Shown here piece by piece: positions 7,925 to 14,642 of a stretch of 16,487 nt of DNA. Where the stretch lies: positions 1 through 16,487 of the forward strand of contig CATZMG010000053.1 of assembly GCA_958421655.1 (NCBI GenBank). Direction: 5' to 3'. Positions within the stretch are counted from its first letter, which is position 1. Each line of letters opens with the position of its first letter. Source of the stretch: an uncultured Collinsella sp. GTDB taxonomy: Bacteria > Actinomycetota > Coriobacteriia > Coriobacteriales > Coriobacteriaceae. A model generated the notes under the pieces. The model searched no databases and had not been told where the DNA came from. It worked only from the letters and a program-made list of their open reading frames with translations. The position numbers and the translations under genes were made by a program.

Positions 7925-8060
7925 GGACATTCCTCTCTTGTAGGCGCGGCGGCGATGATGCCGCGTAGTTGTCTAGAGGATATGGCATGGGGGCACGGCG
8001 GCACAACGAAAATCGGCGAATATCAGGTGGCGGCAGGTGGATGGAACGGGGCGGCCCGTC
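7925..8060. other. Leader/promoter region of the ene-reductase gene
   Basis: No gene is seen here. On the minus strand, TATCCT (plus 7978-7983) with TTGTGC 18 bases upstream is a weak promoter candidate. A small hairpin, CGCGGC/GCCGCG (7945-7965), lies just upstream of the ribosome-binding site at 7931-7937. Confidence 0.3.
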
Positions 8061-8283
8061 GGTTTGTCTCGATCTGTAACAGTTACTCGGCAAAACCGGG
8101 TCTTACTGTTACAGATCGAGACAAACCAATCTGGCCTGCCGAAAGATCTCAATCTGTAACAACAACTCGGCAAAATCCGTTCCTCGTGTTACAGATTTAG
8201 ACAAACGGGGCCCAACCCACCGGAATATCTAGATCTGTAACACCTATCCGCCCAAATCGGGTCTAGATGTTACAGATTGAGAT
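8061..8283. repeat. Array of three long palindromic units (six TGTTACAGAT half-sites)
   Basis: Six exact copies of the 10-mer ATCTGTAACA/TGTTACAGAT occur in alternating orientation at 8072, 8108, 8152, 8187, 8233 and 8268, with a unit period of about 80 bp. Unit 1 is a perfect 22-bp inverted repeat (8061-8082 with 8106-8127) and a 23-nt loop. Units 2 (8146-8202) and 3 (8227-8283) have 14 of 16 matching arms. The loops are also related (consensus near ACTCGGCAAAA-CGGG) and can form a small inner stem, strongest in unit 1. The left arm of unit 2 is an exact 16-bp complement of the right arm of unit 3. No gene overlaps it convincingly. It could be a dispersed palindromic element, a multi-site operator or a structured RNA; the sequence alone does not decide. 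Confidence 0.9.
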
Positions 8284-8331
8284 TTTGTTTGAGAGGCCGA
8301 GAATTGGACCGAAAACACAGTCCCGCGATAA

Positions 8332-8362
8332 CAAAAAAGCTCGCCGGCTAGGCCGACGAGCT
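8332..8362 (-). terminator. Rho-independent terminator of the initiator tRNA gene
   Basis: An 11-bp stem (8338-8348 with 8352-8362) and 3-nt loop is followed on the minus strand by a T6 run. One position pairs as G-U only in minus-strand RNA, supporting the orientation. It starts about 10 bases after the encoded CCA of the tRNA. Confidence 0.9.
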
Positions 8363-8371
8363 GCAAGTTCT

Positions 8372-8448
8372 TGGTCGCGGGGGCAGGATTTGAACCTACG
8401 ACCTCCGGGTTATGAGCCCGGCGAGCTACCAGACTGCTCCACCCCGCA
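8372..8448 (-). tRNA. Initiator tRNA-Met (anticodon CAU)
   Basis: This 77-nt cloverleaf is very similar to bacterial initiator tRNA. The anticodon CAU (plus 8412-8414) sits in the loop CTCATAA. The anticodon stem ends in three G:C pairs (GGG/CCC), the hallmark for P-site selection. The D stem has A11:U24, another initiator feature. The 3' CCA is encoded. The first acceptor pair reads U1:G72 rather than the usual C1:A72 mismatch; it is still a weak pair. There is its own promoter upstream and a terminator downstream. Confidence 0.95.
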
Positions 8449-8479
8449 ATGTCTGGGCGCCTCATGTGCGCAAGAAAGA

Positions 8480-8508
8480 ATATTACGCGGGAGTTCGGTA
8501 AACGGCAA
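8480..8508 (-). promoter_or_regulatory. Sigma-70-type promoter of the initiator tRNA
   Basis: On the minus strand, TTGCCG (plus 8503-8508) and TAATAT (plus 8480-8485) are separated by exactly 17 bases. The -10 lies about 30 bases before the mature tRNA 5' end, which leaves a short leader for RNase P to remove. Confidence 0.65.
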
Positions 8509-8599
8509 GGAAAATCTCGTAGAGCATAATTCCTTCATATTTAAACCCCTCAGCCATATCACCGTAAACGAATCGCAGCCGAGCGGCGTCGGCGGCGCG

Positions 8600-8607
8600 T
8601 ATACAAT
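8600..8607 (+). promoter_or_regulatory. Candidate -10 box of coaX
   Basis: TATACAAT contains TACAAT, a 5 of 6 match to the -10 consensus, about 37 bases before the coaX start. No convincing -35 hexamer is present at 16-18 bases upstream. Confidence 0.35.
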
Positions 8608-8643
8608 GGTGTGCGTCCTTTTACGCCGACACCTGGAGTAGAC

Positions 8644-9417
8644 ATGCTGCTCGCTATCGATATGGGAAACACGCAGACGGCCATGGGCCTGTTTGACGGA
8701 GACGAGCTGGTGCAGTCGTGGCGTATGCCCACCGACCGCTCCTATACCGCCGACGAGATCCACGTGCGCCTGATGGGCTTCTTTAAGATGTACGACCTCT
8801 CGCTCGGCGCAGTCGACGCGATCGCCTTTGCCGGCGTGGTGCCACAGCTCTCGCGCGAGTGGCACGCCGTGGCCGACCGCATCGCGGCGGATGCCATTGT
8901 CATCGGACCGCAGACGGCCGCCGTGACCAAGCTGCGGGCGGCGCGCCCCCAGGCCGTTGGTGCCGACCGCATCGCCAACGCCGTCGCTGCCGAAACCTTC
9001 TACGGCGCCCCGGCAATCGTGGTAGACTTTGGCACCGCAACCAATATCGACGTCATCGACGAGGACGGCTATTACATTGGCGGAGCGATTGCGCCGGGCA
9101 TCCGCATTTCGATGGACGCGCTCGCCGCCCGCGCCGCCAAGCTCGCCAGCGTTCCGCTCGAGGCGCCCGAGCATGCCATCGGCCGCGATACCGAGGAGTG
9201 CATCAAGGTCGGCGCCGTAACGGGCGCCGCCGCCATGGCCGAGGGCCTGGTTGCGCGCATGAAGCGCGAGCTGGGGCGCGAGGACGCCACCGTTATCGCC
9301 ACGGGCGGTCTCGCCGGCATCGTCGCCGATTCGACCGATGCCTTCGACGTGGTCGACGGACAACTCACCATCAAGGGCATCTGCGAAATCTACCGCCGCA
9401 TGCAGGAGCTGGGGTAG
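8644..9417 (+). CDS. coaX: Type III pantothenate kinase
   Basis: CoaX phosphorylates pantothenate to 4'-phosphopantothenate, the first step of coenzyme A synthesis, in the cytoplasm. The 257-residue length is normal for the family. ASKHA-fold motifs are present: the phosphate-binding DMGNTQTAMGLF at 6-17, GADR at 107-110 with the likely catalytic D108, DFGTATNID at 128-136, GGAIAPGI at 146-153 and ATGGLAG at 219-225. The ATG at 8644 is chosen because GGAG lies 5 nt upstream; the in-frame GTG at 8611 lacks such a site. The gene stands alone on the plus strand and converges on the ligase-like gene. Confidence 0.96.
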   Translation: MLLAIDMGNTQTAMGLFDGDELVQSWRMPTDRSYTADEIHVRLMGFFKMYDLSLGAVDAIAFAGVVPQLSREWHAVADRIAADAIVIGPQTAAVTKLRAARPQAVGADRIANAVAAETFYGAPAIVVDFGTATNIDVIDEDGYYIGGAIAPGIRISMDALAARAAKLASVPLEAPEHAIGRDTEECIKVGAVTGAAAMAEGLVARMKRELGREDATVIATGGLAGIVADSTDAFDVVDGQLTIKGICEIYRRMQELG

Positions 9418-9473
9418 GACGGGGGCTTAAGTCGAGCACACCCGATGCCACAGCCCCCGCAAAGGCTCGCCAA

Positions 9474-9523
9474 GCCTATTCCTCAGATAGGCGAAACCCT
9501 CCCCGGCACAGGCCGAGAAGGGT
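9474..9523. terminator. Hairpin pair between convergent genes (possible terminators)
   Basis: Two hairpins lie between the coaX stop and the end of the ligase-like gene: GCCTAT/ATAGGC (9474-9492) and a longer one at 9496-9523. The longer one can pair over 12 bp in minus-strand RNA thanks to U-G pairs, but only as two shorter stems on plus. T runs are short on both sides, so termination is only inferred. Confidence 0.4.
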
Positions 9524-9562
9524 CTTGTTGCCATCGTTATCTTTGAGCGCTGGCGCCCCGCG

Positions 9563-10264
9563 CTACAGCCCGCGAATTCGTACAGCCTCGGGCGGAAACT
9601 CCTGCTCGCCGGCATCGGTCTTGATGGTCGCGCGGCCCCAGATGTCCAGGCCCGCAAACACACCGACCGCAAGCGGCAAGCCGTTGGGAGACACCGCCGC
9701 AACTTGGCGGCCCAGCAGCGGCACCATGTCGAAGTACTCGCCCAGCACGGGGGCCAGCGGACCGGCAGCGCCCTGCGGCGTGTTGGCAACAACCGCCCAG
9801 GCGTCCACGCGGGCCAGCACGGCGGCGGCCAGCGTCTCGACCAGCGCTTCGTCAGCCACGTCCACACCAAGCTCGCTCAGCGCCGAACGCTCAATATCCA
9901 CCGTCACGGCACCGAACATGCCCGCAGCACCGGCACCGCCGTTCACGGCAACGCGCGCGAACGACGTCTCAAACGTAGGCGCGCCGCACACAATGTCGCT
10001 CGGCCACTGGATGCCCACCTTGCCGGCAAGGCCCAGGCCCGGTGTCGACGCCGTGCCCACGAGCGCGTCCATCATGCCCATCGCCGCCACAAACGGCAGG
10101 CCGTGGAAGGCATGCATGTTCACGTCCGGGCGCACGACCAACGAAAACGTCAACGACGCCTCGCCCGCGCTCCAAGCGCACCAGCCCGCGGACATGCCCT
10201 CGCGGCCCGCATCGCGCGCGGCGTCAAGTTCGGTACCGGCGGCTACGGCATTCATCTCAATCAT
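9563..10264 (-). CDS. Divergent biotin/lipoate-protein-ligase-like protein (BirA family)
   Basis: This 233-residue protein resembles the catalytic and C-terminal parts of BirA. It has a degenerate GR...W..G segment followed by LTFSLVVRP (about 20-46), IQWPSDIV (85-92, in place of KWPNDI) and MFGAVTVDIE (116-125). The small C-terminal beta domain begins with LLGRQV (183-188). There is no DNA-binding HTH, and the N-terminus is shorter than usual. The lysine of the K-x-AGIL segment used by BirA is not visible; the region reads ARVAVNGGAGAAGM. The ATG at 10264 directly follows the folPK stop codon, so the two genes are probably cotranscribed. It may be an active but divergent ligase or a non-catalytic relative; family assignment is moderate. 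Confidence 0.65.
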   Translation of the reverse strand: MIEMNAVAAGTELDAARDAGREGMSAGWCAWSAGEASLTFSLVVRPDVNMHAFHGLPFVAAMGMMDALVGTASTPGLGLAGKVGIQWPSDIVCGAPTFETSFARVAVNGGAGAAGMFGAVTVDIERSALSELGVDVADEALVETLAAAVLARVDAWAVVANTPQGAAGPLAPVLGEYFDMVPLLGRQVAAVSPNGLPLAVGVFAGLDIWGRATIKTDAGEQEFPPEAVRIRGL

Positions 10265-11995
10265 CTACATACGCCCCAATTCGCCCACGATATGCCCCAC
10301 GCGGTCCTCGGGCTCTTTGACCTCTACGCCGTTGTAGCGGAAGAACCGCGCTGGGTCGTGCATCAGGTCCTCGAGCGGCACCAGCACAAAGTCGCGCTCG
10401 CCAATGAGCGGATGCGGCAGGCGCAGCTTCTTGCCGCCGTGGATCTCGCCGTCCATCCACAACAGGTCCAGGTCGATGGTGCGCGGACCGTTGACCTTGG
10501 CCTTCTTGGAGCGGTCGCGCCCCAGCTCAGCCTCGATCTTCATAAGCTCGTCGAGCAGCACCAGCGGCGCCAGCTCGGTCTTGATCTCGATGACGGCGTT
10601 GGCAAACGCGTCCTGGCGCGTCTCGTAAGCCGGCTCGCTCTCGTAGATGCGCGAGCAGTTGGACACGCAGGTGAGCGGAATCTCGGCGATCATGTCGCGT
10701 GCGGCGCGGATGTTGTCGCAACGATGCCCCAGGTTGGAGCCCACGGCCACAAACGCGCGGCGCGGCTGCGGCTTAGCAACAGCCCAGTAACCGTTCAGGA
10801 ACTGCGCAAAGCCCGCGACGTCGTGCACGCGCACGATGTTGGCACCGGCCTGGATAGCGCCCAGGCACACGCCAAACGTGGCGACATCGCGCTCGGCGGC
10901 CTCGGTCACGCCCGAGACGGCGCCCACGAAGCGCTTGCGCGACACGGCGCACATGAGCGGATAGCCCAGCGACGCCATTTTGGCGGTCTCGCGCTGGATG
11001 ACGATGTCCTCGTTGGCCGTCTTGCCAAAGCCCGGGCCAGGATCGATGCAGATGCGGTCGCGCGACACGCCGGCATGGATGAGTGTGCGGGCCTGGTCAG
11101 ACAGAAAGCCCATGACGCGGCGCATGATGGGCGCCGAATCGGGCAGGGTGAAGCGGCGGAGCTGCGAGGTGGGCACGTAGGCTTCCTCGCGGCGGGCGCT
11201 GCGGCGCATCATGGCGGCCAGACGGTCATTGGACTCCGATGCGGCCTCGGTGGCTGCGGGCGCGGGCGCGACGGTCTCGGCGGCAGCAGTCTGCTCGGCG
11301 GCGGGCGTCTCCTGCTCGCTTGCAGGCTCGGACGTGGGCTCCGGTTCGCCAAACGGCAACGAGGGCTGCACCACGCCGCCCGGAAGCTTGGCCTCCGACT
11401 TAGGCTCACCCAGCAACTTGCCGCGACGGCGGCGAGCCGGCTTCTCGGCCTCACGCGCGGCCTCGGCAGCCGCCTCGCGCGCCTTCTCGGCAACAAACGC
11501 CGCTGCCGAGGTATCGAGCTGCACCGTTGCGTGCGTGCGGGTGGGCGCGGCGACCTCGCCGGCATGCATCACGATGATGCCGCAGGTGCTCGTCTTAACA
11601 AACTCGACCATCTTGGGATCGGTGAAGCCGGTCACGTCGTTGACGATCGAGGCGCCGCAGCGCACGGCCGCCTTGGCAACCGCCACATGACGCGTGTCGA
11701 TCGAGACGATGGCGCCCTCCTTGGCCAGCGCGCGCACCACGGGCAGCACGCGGCGAGCTTCCTCGTCGGGATTGACCGGGGTAAAGCCGGGACGCGTGGA
11801 CTCGCCGCCCACGTCGATGATGTCGGCACCGGCGTCGAGCATCGCCAGGCCGTACTCGATAGCGGCGTCCGGGTCGAAGTGCTCACCGCCGTCGCTAAAC
11901 GAATCGGGCGTCACGTTGAGGACGCCCATGATGCGCGGGCGGTCAAAGCTGAGCTCGTACTTTCCGCACCGCCATGTCTTACTATCGTTCGCCAT
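10265..11995 (-). CDS. folP-folK: Fused dihydropteroate synthase - HPPK with large internal insertion
   Basis: This 576-residue bifunctional folate enzyme joins DHPS (FolP) and 6-hydroxymethyl-dihydropterin pyrophosphokinase (FolK), two consecutive steps of pterin use. DHPS motifs are NVTPDSFSDGG (27-37), DVGGESTRPG (61-70), SIDTR (98-102), VNDVTG (118-123), DPGPGFGKT (318-326), SRKRF (352-356) and RVHD (389-392). The DHPS barrel is interrupted at about 152-288 by a Glu/Ala/Pro-rich low-complexity stretch. HPPK follows from about 412, with VAVGSNLG (416-423), NGPRTIDLDLL (502-512) and PHPLIGERDFVLVPL (527-541). AGGAGG at 12002-12007 is 6 nt from the ATG at 11995, which fixes the start. The sulfonamide target site is within this protein. 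Confidence 0.95.
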   Translation of the reverse strand: MANDSKTWRCGKYELSFDRPRIMGVLNVTPDSFSDGGEHFDPDAAIEYGLAMLDAGADIIDVGGESTRPGFTPVNPDEEARRVLPVVRALAKEGAIVSIDTRHVAVAKAAVRCGASIVNDVTGFTDPKMVEFVKTSTCGIIVMHAGEVAAPTRTHATVQLDTSAAAFVAEKAREAAAEAAREAEKPARRRRGKLLGEPKSEAKLPGGVVQPSLPFGEPEPTSEPASEQETPAAEQTAAAETVAPAPAATEAASESNDRLAAMMRRSARREEAYVPTSQLRRFTLPDSAPIMRRVMGFLSDQARTLIHAGVSRDRICIDPGPGFGKTANEDIVIQRETAKMASLGYPLMCAVSRKRFVGAVSGVTEAAERDVATFGVCLGAIQAGANIVRVHDVAGFAQFLNGYWAVAKPQPRRAFVAVGSNLGHRCDNIRAARDMIAEIPLTCVSNCSRIYESEPAYETRQDAFANAVIEIKTELAPLVLLDELMKIEAELGRDRSKKAKVNGPRTIDLDLLWMDGEIHGGKKLRLPHPLIGERDFVLVPLEDLMHDPARFFRYNGVEVKEPEDRVGHIVGELGRM

Positions 11996-12019
11996 GAACA
12001 TCCTCCTAAAATGCCCGCG

Positions 12020-12075
12020 CCGCCGCGCTCGGGCGCAGGCGGCGGGGTCGCTTTGCAATCAGTCTTTCTATTGTA
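12020..12075 (-). promoter_or_regulatory. Promoter candidate and GC hairpin between sirtuin gene and folPK
   Basis: Minus-strand TACAAT (plus 12070-12075) is a 5 of 6 -10 match, without a clear -35. Downstream, a GC-rich hairpin (CCGCC-GCGC, 4-nt loop, GCGC-a-GGCGG; 12020-12042) ends 13 bases before the folPK ribosome-binding site. It could end sirtuin transcription or modulate folPK, but it has only a four-base T run some distance away. Confidence 0.35.
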
Positions 12076-12089
12076 TCCGCGCACACGGG

Positions 12090-12842
12090 CTAGAACGCAA
12101 ACGCAGCCGCGATGTCGCAAGAAATCAGCAGGTCGGCATTTGCATCCTGATCGGTGGGAGCAAGATTGCAAATGGCCAGCGTATCGCCGGTAAAGCAGCG
12201 CGTAAGGCCCGCCGCCGGATACACTACGAGCGAGGTCCCGCCCACAATGAGGGCATCGGCCGCAGCGATGGCGGCAACGGCGCCGGTTAGCACGCGCTCA
12301 TCGAGCGGCTCCTCGTAGAGCACCACATCGGGCTTAATGCGCCCGCCGCACGCGGGGCACACGGGCACGCCCGCGGCATCCTCGTGCTCGCGCGCGCAAA
12401 TCCATTCGGCGCTATAGACCGCGCCGCACGACTGGCAAATGTTGCGATGGACCGATCCGTGCAGCTCGAACACGCGCTGCGAGCCCGCCATCTGATGCAG
12501 GCCGTCGATGTTTTGCGTCACCACGGCATTTAGCTTGCCGGCGTGTTCCAGCTCGGCCAGCTTGGTGTGGCAGCGGTTGGGCTTGGCGCCAAGCGCGATC
12601 ATCTTGGTGCGGTAGAAGTCGAAGAACTCGGCCGGATGCGCCTCATAAAAGCTATGCGAGAGCATGGTCTCGGGCGAGTAGGCAAACCGCTGGTGATACA
12701 GGCCGTCCACGCTGCGGAAATCGGGGATGCCGCTCGCCGTGGAAACGCCCGCGCCGCCAAAGAAGACCACGCGCTTGTGAGTGCCGAACAGCTCCGCCAG
12801 CGCGGCGGAGGCCTGCTTGGGCTCCGATATTGCCTGCGTCAT
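12090..12842 (-). CDS. cobB: Sir2-family NAD-dependent protein deacylase (sirtuin)
   Basis: This removes acyl groups from protein lysines while consuming NAD+. The 250-residue protein shows the full sirtuin set: GAGVSTASGIPDFR at 30-43, TQNIDGLH at 109-116, catalytic H128 in ELHGS, zinc ligands C136/C139 and C162/C165, and GTSLVVYPA at 202-210. The start at 12842 is chosen because GGAGG at 12849-12853 lies 6 nt upstream; upstream extension lacks conserved content. It is followed on the same strand, 94 bases later, by folPK, and diverges from the exonuclease gene. The gene symbol is by family; the acyl preference is unknown. Confidence 0.95.
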   Translation of the reverse strand: MTQAISEPKQASAALAELFGTHKRVVFFGGAGVSTASGIPDFRSVDGLYHQRFAYSPETMLSHSFYEAHPAEFFDFYRTKMIALGAKPNRCHTKLAELEHAGKLNAVVTQNIDGLHQMAGSQRVFELHGSVHRNICQSCGAVYSAEWICAREHEDAAGVPVCPACGGRIKPDVVLYEEPLDERVLTGAVAAIAAADALIVGGTSLVVYPAAGLTRCFTGDTLAICNLAPTDQDANADLLISCDIAAAFAF

Positions 12843-12955
12843 ATGAGTCCTCCGTCCGTGTCTCCGGGACGGCGGCGTTCGCACTATCACTCGCGGACTA
12901 CGCCCCGCCCCTGTTGCGCTAATCTTAAGCCTGCCAACCCCGTCGAAAGGACACC

Positions 12956-13774
12956 ATGCCTCAGACTTACACTTTCGCCTCGTGGAACGTCAACGGCCTG
13001 CGCGCCGTTCTCAAAAAGGACCCGAGCTTTATCCAGATCGCGCAAGAACTCGGCGTCGATATCTTGGCGCTGCAAGAGACCAAACTGCAAGAGGGCCAGG
13101 TCGATATTGACCTGCCCGGCTATCATCAAACCTGGAGCTACGCCGAGCGTAAAGGCTATTCGGGCACCGCGGTCTTTAGCCGCCAGGAACCGCTGCGCGT
13201 GCTACGCGCCGACGCGCTGCTACCCTACGCCGGCGAGGGCGAGGCGGCCGAGCTCGTCGCCCAAGCCGCAACCGAGGGCCGCGTCTGCGCGCTCGAGTTC
13301 GACAAGTTTTGGTTTGTGGATGTCTACACGCCTAACGCCCAAAATGAGCTCGCGCGCATTGATGTACGCATGGCCTGGGACGATGCCTATCGCGGCTTTT
13401 TGAGCGCGCTTGAGCGCGAAACCGGCAAGCCCGTCGTAACCTGTGGCGACTTTAACGTGGCGCACGAGGAGATCGACCTTAAGAACCCCAAGTCCAACCG
13501 CGGCAACGCCGGCTTTTCGGACGAGGAGCGCGGCAAGTTTACCGAGCTGCTCAACGCCGGGTTTACCGATACCTGGCGTGCGGCAAACCCCGACGTCGAA
13601 GGCGTCTACAGCTGGTGGAGCTACCGCTTTAATGCCCGCAAGAACAACGCAGGCTGGCGCATCGATTATTTCCTGGTAAGTGATTCAATCGCCGCCAACG
13701 TTCGCGACACCGGTATCCGTGGCGACATCTTTGGCAGCGACCACTGTCCCGTCACCCTCACCCTAGAGTTCTAG
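12956..13774 (+). CDS. xth: Exodeoxyribonuclease III / AP endonuclease (ExoA/XthA)
   Basis: This DNA-repair enzyme cleaves at abasic sites and trims 3' ends. The 272-residue length is typical. Active-site motifs of the exonuclease III family are visible: SWNVNGLRA (9-17), LQETK (39-43, metal ligand E41), YTPNAQ (124-129), CGDFNVAH (163-170), WWSYR (220-224), WRIDYFL (234-240) and SDHCPV (261-266, catalytic H263). AAAGGA a few bases before the ATG at 12956 supports the start. It is transcribed divergently from the sirtuin gene and converges on the ECF operon. Confidence 0.96.
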   Translation: MPQTYTFASWNVNGLRAVLKKDPSFIQIAQELGVDILALQETKLQEGQVDIDLPGYHQTWSYAERKGYSGTAVFSRQEPLRVLRADALLPYAGEGEAAELVAQAATEGRVCALEFDKFWFVDVYTPNAQNELARIDVRMAWDDAYRGFLSALERETGKPVVTCGDFNVAHEEIDLKNPKSNRGNAGFSDEERGKFTELLNAGFTDTWRAANPDVEGVYSWWSYRFNARKNNAGWRIDYFLVSDSIAANVRDTGIRGDIFGSDHCPVTLTLEF

Positions 13775-13834
13775 CCCCAACTGACCCCCTGGGGACGGAG
13801 GAAAACAGATCATGCGACCCCTCTCTCTCCCTAT

Positions 13835-13903
13835 AAGTTGCGGTGAAATAGTTCCTGTTTGGGCAGCAAATAGCCAAAAACGAGAACTATTCCACCGCAA
13901 GTT
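13835..13903. repeat. 69-bp imperfect inverted repeat between convergent genes
   Basis: Arms of 23 bp (13835-13857 and 13881-13903) match at 19 of 23 positions around a 23-nt spacer; the core is TTGCGGTGAAATAGTTC against GAACTATTCCACCGCAA. It sits between the exonuclease gene (plus) and the S component (minus). No T run follows either side, so it is not a classical terminator. A shorter CCCC-CT-GGGG palindrome lies nearby at 13784-13793. It may belong to a dispersed palindromic family. Confidence 0.7.
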
Positions 13904-13924
13904 CGTAAGGGAACGCAACCGGTC

Positions 13925-14638
13925 CTATAGCCCGTACTTCACGACGACGCGGTTGATCCGTCGACACCAAGGTTTGTAGAGAGCAGCCAAGAACACGCAG
14001 GTCGCAAGGCCGTGTGTGATATCGAACGGCACCGCCGTGGCAAGACGCGCCACAGCGCCCGCCCACGTGAGCGGCTGCACAAAACCGATGATGTCGTAGG
14101 CGTTGATTACCACGCCGTAGAGCAGGCCCGATGCAAAGCCGTACGCCATCAGCGCCGGCATGCGCACGGTTCCATCCGCACGGTCGAACGCGCCCGCATG
14201 CGCCAGCGCGCCGCCAACATAGCCAACCAGACCCCAGGCATACATCTGCCATGGCGTCCACATGCCCTGTCCAAAAAAGAAGTTGCTGGTCAGCGCCGCC
14301 AGCGCACCGACCATGAAGCCGTTACGACGACCGAGTGTCGCCCCGGCGATAATGGCGATGGCGCTCACGGGTTTAAAGTCGGGAATGGGGCCAAACAAGA
14401 TGCGCCCCGCCGCGGCCAACGCCGCCAGAACCAGCGTTGGCATAATCTGGCGCAGGCCCGGTCGCGACGCCTCGTAGCCCGCAAAAAACAGCGCGAGCAC
14501 CAGCGCCACCACGACAAGCATGGCAAGCGCCGCCTGCTCAGCGCCTGCCAGCAACGCCGCAGCCATCACTGCGGGAACCGCCAGCAGCAGCGGTATCTCC
14601 AGTTTTGCGAGTAGGCGCGCGACGCGATAATCCGTCAT
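13925..14638 (-). CDS. ECF transporter S component (substrate-binding membrane subunit)
   Basis: This 237-residue hydrophobic protein has about six membrane segments and fits the ECF S-component layout. Notable conserved-looking stretches are PIPDFKPVSAIAIIAGA (85-101), NFFFGQGMWTPWQMYAWG (119-136) and VPFDITHGL (203-211). It follows EcfA by 4 bases, so it is the dedicated specificity subunit of this T-A-S operon. The ATG at 14638 is used; the longer upstream in-frame extension would overlap EcfA and is not hydrophobic. The substrate is unknown: S components usually bind vitamins or metal ions, and a cobalamin/CbrT-like role is only one guess. Confidence 0.85.
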   Translation of the reverse strand: MTDYRVARLLAKLEIPLLLAVPAVMAAALLAGAEQAALAMLVVVALVLALFFAGYEASRPGLRQIMPTLVLAALAAAGRILFGPIPDFKPVSAIAIIAGATLGRRNGFMVGALAALTSNFFFGQGMWTPWQMYAWGLVGYVGGALAHAGAFDRADGTVRMPALMAYGFASGLLYGVVINAYDIIGFVQPLTWAGAVARLATAVPFDITHGLATCVFLAALYKPWCRRINRVVVKYGL

Positions 14639-14642
14639 CCCA

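Noticed and set aside
5912..8200. Plus-strand ORF of 762 codons opposite the ene-reductase gene
   Set aside because: It is the antisense frame of a clear enzyme gene. Its His/Gly/Ala-rich product has no recognisable domain, and it has no good ribosome-binding site. High GC keeps such frames open.
8061..8283. CRISPR array
   Set aside because: Repeats alternate in orientation, the loops are related rather than unique spacers, there are only three units and no cas gene is visible.
8410..9363. Minus-strand ORF opposite coaX, running into the tRNA
   Set aside because: It overlaps the initiator tRNA and is antisense to an unambiguous coaX; no motif.
11996..12058. Longer N-terminus for folPK
   Set aside because: The extension crosses the AGGAGG site and reads as Arg/Ala-rich leader sequence; the ATG at 11995 has ideal spacing.
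9704..12193. Plus-strand ORF of 829 codons opposite folPK and the ligase-like gene
   Set aside because: It spans several minus-strand genes with strong motifs; its composition (Arg/His/Gly-rich) is typical of antisense frames.
12843..12890. Longer N-terminus for the sirtuin
   Set aside because: It would bury GGAGG at 12849-12853 inside the coding region and adds no conserved residues.
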